From: Penium margaritaceum
Lineage: Eukaryota; Streptophyta; Zygnematophyceae; Desmidiales; Peniaceae
DNA length: 64,000 nt
NCBI GenBank assembly: GCA_023375785.1
Contig: SZWC01001179.1
Coordinates: forward strand, 65,737-129,736
Reading direction: 5' to 3'
The position numbers and the translations under genes are program-made. A model generated the notes under the pieces. The model worked only from the letters and a program-made list of their open reading frames with translations, was not told where the DNA came from and searched no databases. Below are positions 59,160 through 64,000 of the stretch, piece by piece. How positions within the stretch are numbered: position 1 is the first letter of the stretch; every line of letters starts with the position of its first letter.

Positions 59160-61289
59160 ATCTCTCCCTTATACCACTGGCCACTTGTCCTGTCTTTAGT
59201 CTTTGTCACTTACGCTCTTCATGTCGATACCCTATCTTCCCGCAAGGTGGAGTTCTCGATGAAGGGGTTTGGTCAGTATGTCTGCACGGTGGAGCTTGGA
59301 TGCAACGTCCTCCAGTTCCAGCACTCCCGTAGTAACCTGGTCGCAACTGCAGTGGTACCGAACTTTGATGTGTTTAGTCCTCCGCGTGAAGGTGCCATTT
59401 TTGGACATGTCGATGGCAGACGTGTGCACCTTGACCAACGTTGCGGCGGATTAAGGAGCTTGTATCTCTAAGAGTAGGCTCCGTAGCCACATTATCTCCT
59501 TACACGCTTTCGCTAGAACGATCTACTCTGCTTCGGCAGTGGAGAGGGGGACGTAGTCCTGCTTACGGCTTGTCCATGACACGGCTCCTCCATTCAATAC
59601 GCACACGTAGCCTGACGTGGACTTGCGGTCGTCAAAACTCTCGGTCCAATCTGCATCGGTATACACCATGAGCTACAAGAATTCTGACTATGGCACCCCA
59701 CCGTACAGGATGCCCAAGTGTCGCGTGCCCTTCAGGTAGCAAAAGATCTGCTTCACTGCTTGCCAGTGTTGTGGTCCGGGGTTGGCCATATACCTGGTCA
59801 CCTACCATGCAGCGTGGCAGATTCCGGGGTGAGTCGCGACCATCACGTACTTTAGACTGTCCACGGCAGACTGATATTGCACGCTTGCCATGTCGACCTG
59901 CTCTTCTTTGTTGGTAGATAGGATACCTGAGTTGAGGATACAATCTGATGCCATGGGAGTCCTAATGGGTTTGCAGTCCTCCATTTCTTACCGGTTGAGG
60001 ATGTGATCAATGTATTTGTTTTGGCAGAACCTGATGGTACCAGCTGAGCGATCCCGCGTGACACTGCTGACTAGGTAGCACTCAAGAAGTCCCAGGTCTT
60101 TCATTTGGAACCGGCTCCTTAGCTTCATCTTGATGTTCTTCAGCAGCTTTGTCGATGATGCGTAGATGATGAGGTCATCAACGTAAAGAGCCACCAAGAC
60201 GAGGCCATCCTTGTCCTCTCGTACATACAAATTGAGGTCATTCTCGTAGTGACCGTACCCAGACCCCTCCATCCATCTCCTTGTACCAGCATCTCCGGGC
60301 CTCTTTCAGTCCATACAATGACTTGTCGAGCTTGCAAACTTTTCCGGGTGGTGTATCCACCCCCTCAGGCACCTCCATCAGGACTTCTTTGTCAAGCTTT
60401 CCGTAGAGAAATGCAGTCTTGACATCCATGTGGTGAACCTTTAAGGTCTTGGCTACTGCTGTTGGGAAGAGAGACCGGATTGTTGCAAAGGTGACGAAAG
60501 GCGCGTACGTCTCATCGTACTCGCTCCACGGCTAATCCGCAAACCCTTGGTCACCGGCCGCGCCTTGTGGCGGTCGATGGTCCCATCTTGCTTTTGCTTC
60601 TTGACCATGATCTACTTCTATTCTACAACCTGAGCGCCTACGGGCCGGTCAACCAGCTTCCATGTCTTGTGATCCTTGTACGAGGCCAACTCGCTTTTCA
60701 TGGCGGCCTTCCACTTGGCTCCATCCGATAGAGCAAGTGCTTCTGCCACTGTGGACGTCTCTCTCTGAGTCACAAAAGCATAAAGCAGACCAGTCTACTC
60801 ACCAGATATAGCATCATACTCTCGTAGTGGTATAGATAAGCCCGAGCTACATCTTCCTGCCTTATGCTGCAACGACTGCTACTGTTGCTCCTGCTGCTGC
60901 TGCTCTTGCTGCTCTGTTTCTCTTACCACAGAGTCTCCTTCAGTGGAAGAGTCCTCATCATCAAAGGAGGATAAATATGAATCATGATCAGAGTCCTCTG
61001 TTGCGGCTCTCCCTGAAGCTGCCACTCCTCTTGCCTCTGTTGCCTTAATGATGCCCCACCCTTGTAGTGCCTCATCGCCTGTCTCTAGTAAAACCAGCCA
61101 TTCACCCAGTTTGGATACTCGCTCGTCCTTGAACTACTGCTATGCTCTTGTGACAGCCTCGTTGAAGTCCACGTCTTTACTACGAATCAATTTGTTGCCT
61201 TGTAGGGCCCAAAGCCTCTAAGAGCGTTGGGCACTATCCTATCCCAAGAGCAGACATTTCTTGGCTTGCGGATCCAGCTTACTAGCACC
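59160..61289 (-). mobile_element. Family 4 Copia pol: RNase H, RT, linker, integrase end
   Basis: Minus strand: RNase H (59232-59690; TKHIKVRYHCSCDQVTTGVL, ADILTKPL), RT (about 59800-60620; LVLVALYVDDLIIYASSTKL, MDVKTAFLYGKLDKEVLMEV), glutamine- and acid-rich linker (about 60830-61000 contains a CTG/CAG-rich run) and a scrap of integrase C-terminal domain (to 61289). The protein sequence is distinct from families 1 and 2. It is broken in several places, and gag, protease and integrase core are absent. Confidence 0.8.
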
Positions 61290-61441
61290 GTTGAACCAGC
61301 CTCAAATTTGGACAGTAGACATTTTGCCACCTGATCATTCCAATGAACAAGTCGGATCCACGATCGAAGCAGGCATCTGGTATTTTCCTGGAACTTGCTC
61401 CTGTGGACCTGAAATTGAGCCGGATGGCTCCTTTTCCAACA
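61290..61441 (-). repeat. Family 1 LTR, outer 150 bp only
   Basis: CCTCAAATTTGGACAGTAGAC to CTTTTCCAACA at 61441, followed by RNase H of the same orientation. It is the 3' LTR stub of the next element. Confidence 0.75.
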
Positions 61442-64000
61442 ATCTCCTACTTTGCCGTAGTCAGAGTGGGCTAAGTCTACATGCCTTCATGCAGAACTGC
61501 TGCTTCTCACGGGTCACTGGCTTGGTGTAGAAATCAGCGACATGCTTGCTGGTTGGAGTAAACTCCAGCTTGATAGCACCCTCGTACACCATGTGCTTGA
61601 TGTAGTGATATGCGATGTCAATGTGCTTGGTGTGTGCATGGTGCTCAGGATTCTTGGCGAGTGCAATGGTGCTCAAGTTGTCAAAGCGCACAGGAACTGG
61701 GAGTGCTGCACTCCCATTCATCTCTGCCATGAGACGCTGAAGCCAAAGTACTTCCTTGGCTCCAAAGCTGAGAGAGACTTACTCGGCTTGTGTGCTTGAG
61801 GTAGCCACGACCACCTATCGCTTGCTTCACCAGCTGATGGCCCCATCATTCATGAGGAATACATGTCCAGAGATGGACTTTTGGTCCTCACGGTTTGAAG
61901 CCCAATCAGCGTTCGTGTACCCGATGATGCTTTTGTCATTGCCGTTGTAGGTGATGCCGATGTTGATGGTTCCAGCAAGGTAGCGGAAGATCCGCTTCAC
62001 TGCTTTCTGGCGCTCAGGTCCGAGGTTTGCCATGTGCTGGCTAACAGCGCTAACGGCGTGTCCGAAGTCTGGCCTTATTGTAACCATCGGGTACATGAGG
62101 CTACCGACGGCGCTTTTTTGTTCTGTCGCTCAGCTGTATTTGCCTCTCCATTGAAGCTCACGACGTACTGCCGCGTCTCTAGCGCCGTGCCCATGGGTTT
62201 TTCCTCTGCCATGCCGAACCGTTGCAAGACATCCTTGATGTAGCGCCTTTGCTGCAGTGAGAGAGAGCGTGATTTGCGGTCACGCGTGATCTGGATATCG
62301 AGGAAGTATGATGCCTCCCCGAGATCAGACATCTGGAAGCACTCCTGCATTGCCTCCTTGAACACCTACAGTGTACACATGCTGTTGGAAAGAAGGAGCA
62401 TGTCATCCACATAGACGATGATGATGGAGACCTCATGACCATGCTGCCAGCGATAAACGCTATAGTCACACTCGCTATGCTCAAAACCCCATGCATTACA
62501 ATGCCGCATCCAATTTCTGGTTCCAAGCACGCGACGCTTGCTTGAGGCCGTACAGCGACCTCTGCAGCTTGCAAACCAGGGGCTCTTGGCCATCCATGAC
62601 GAACCCCTCCGGCTGCTCCATCTAAATCTCCTGCTGCAGGTCACCGTTCAGGAATGCCGTCTTGACGTCCATGTGGTGGACCTCAAAGTCCTCTGTTGCT
62701 GCATAGGAAAGCAGCATATGCATAGAGACAAACTTTGCAATAGGATCAAAGGTTTCTGTGTAGTCGATGCCTTCCTGGTGCGAGTAGCCCTTGGCGACCA
62801 GCCTCGCCTTGTACTTTTCCAGGTTACCATCTACTCCTCACTTCTTCTTGAACATTCACTTGCACTTGATCACCTTACGTCCAAGTGGACGCTCAGTCAG
62901 CTCCCAAGTACCATAGTCGAGCTACGACTGTATCTCCTGTTGCATAGCTTGCACCCAATCTGCCGCATCTGGTGACGCATGGCCTCCTTGTACGACGTCG
63001 ATTCATCAGAGTCTGCTTTAACTGCAACCTTCATCTGGTCTAGTTTCTGGAGCATCCTGAAATGCCCGCGCTCACCAAGCTTGGTACTGGAGCAATAGCA
63101 GGCGGTTGACGCGGTCCTATGGGCACAACTGCTCCTATTGATGGTGGAGTATATTCTTCCTCTACTTTTGCCGATGAGGTCGTTGTATGTATTGCATCAG
63201 ACACGGGAGAGTAGACTGGTTCTCGCATTGTCATTGTGGAGGAAGGATCAGGAGAGACTGGGTCAGGAAGGATATGTGCTCCTACTGCCTCGTCAGCTTC
63301 TGCTTCCACTACGTCTTCGTACACAATGTTGGTGCCATTGACGTTGTTCTCGTTTAAGACGACATCCCTGGAGATGATGACGTGGCCTATATCCCTCTCA
63401 TAGAGGTGATACGCCTTGCTTGCCACGTCGTAGCCAATCATCAGCATTTGCGTGCTCTTCGCGTCCCACTTTTGCCGCTTCTCCTTTGGCACGTACATGT
63501 GCGCTAAGCTGCCAAACGTGCGAAGATGACCCACGCTTGGCATGTTGCCAAACCACGCCTCGTATGGCGTCATCTGCTGTAGGGCCTTGGTTGGACTGCG
63601 CTTCTTGATGTATACCGGAGTGCTTACTACTTTCGCCCAAAAGTCGTTAGTGAGCCGAGCTGTGTGCGTTATGGAGCGTGCTGACTCAACGATGGCGCTG
63701 TTGACGCGTTTTGCTACGCCGTTCTCCTTCGGCGAGTATGGCGCTGTGCGCTACGCCTTGATGCCTGCTACTGCAAGATAGTCCTGGCTTAGGTACTCTC
63801 CACTGCGGTTGCTGCGAAGCGCCTTGATTTTCTTGCCAGTCTGGTTCTCCACCATGGGCTTGAACTCCTTGAACCTGTCAAAGCACTGGTCCTTGGAGGA
63901 AAGGACGTACACAGCAGTGTAATGGCTCAAATCATCAACGAAAGTGAGAAAATACCTAGAGCTTCCAAACCTCTGGGTCTGCATCGGACCACACACGTCT
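61442..64000 (-). mobile_element. Family 1 Copia element, continues past window end
   Basis: Minus strand: RNase H (61461-62100; TKHIDIAYHYIKHMVYEGAI, HVADFYTKPVTREKQ), RT (about 61830-62990; IIVYVDDMLLLSNSMCTL), linker and integrase C-terminal part (63040-63573; TPYEAWFGNMPSVGHLRTF, MLMIGYDVASKAYHLYERD) and integrase core (63600-64000; YFLTFVDDLSHYTAVYVLSS). The integrase C-terminal frame is the longest clean one here. It is broken in several places. Protease, gag and 5' LTR would lie beyond 64000. Confidence 0.85.

Overview
This is a repeat-only stretch of a eukaryotic nuclear genome, most likely from a green plant (streptophyte). The Ty1/Copia elements use a primer site matching the initiator-methionine tRNA (TGGTATCAGAGCC), which is usual for plant Copia elements, and their gag-pol order and 5-bp target duplications fit. 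I cannot name the species. No bacterial genes, rRNA genes, CRISPR arrays or intact host genes were found.

Two kinds of sequence fill nearly everything. The first is a degenerate pentanucleotide satellite, (CCATA)n on the + strand, at 34-4522, 13806-16683, 17417-20597, 45812-46194 and 51541-53228, and in both orientations at 57116-58395. The second is a pile of old, broken Ty1/Copia elements of four families. Family 1 has LTRs of about 735 bp (TGTTGGA...TCCAACA). Family 2 has LTRs of about 720-750 bp (TGTTGACC at one end). Family 3 is seen only as a probable LTR and RNase H. Family 4 has an LTR of about 740 bp plus pol. All are fossils with many breaks.

Layout: 1-11735 is copy A of a tandem segmental duplication, namely an LTR trace, satellite (with a Stowaway-like MITE), a head-to-head pair of family 2 fragments, a family 1 gag-PR-IN piece, an inverted family 1 RT piece and an LTR. 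11736-13805 is a 2.07 kb palindrome of two family 1 LTR+leader units. 13806-16683 is satellite, and 16689-17416 is a solo LTR with a perfect target duplication. 17417-28074 is copy B, roughly 95% identical to A. 27542-33561 is the most complete family 1 element, inserted into an older one. 33562-45811 holds further family 1 and family 2 pieces. The last LTR there is split by 2 kb of unrelated DNA, which carries TG/GA tracts and a candidate host exon for an EGF-like domain (44379-44522). 46195-51540 is a family 3 fragment split by a family 1 element with target duplication TCTTG. 53254-56438 is family 2, 58418-61289 is family 4, and 61290-64000 is a family 1 element running off the window.

No genes act together here in a pathway. 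The interest lies in structure: nested palindromes, a tandem duplication, higher-order repeats within the satellite, strand-switching satellite, a tRNA-like module inside family 2 LTRs, and the captured EGF exon. All coordinates of junctions within diverged repeats are by-eye estimates, good to about 10 bp unless termini are quoted.
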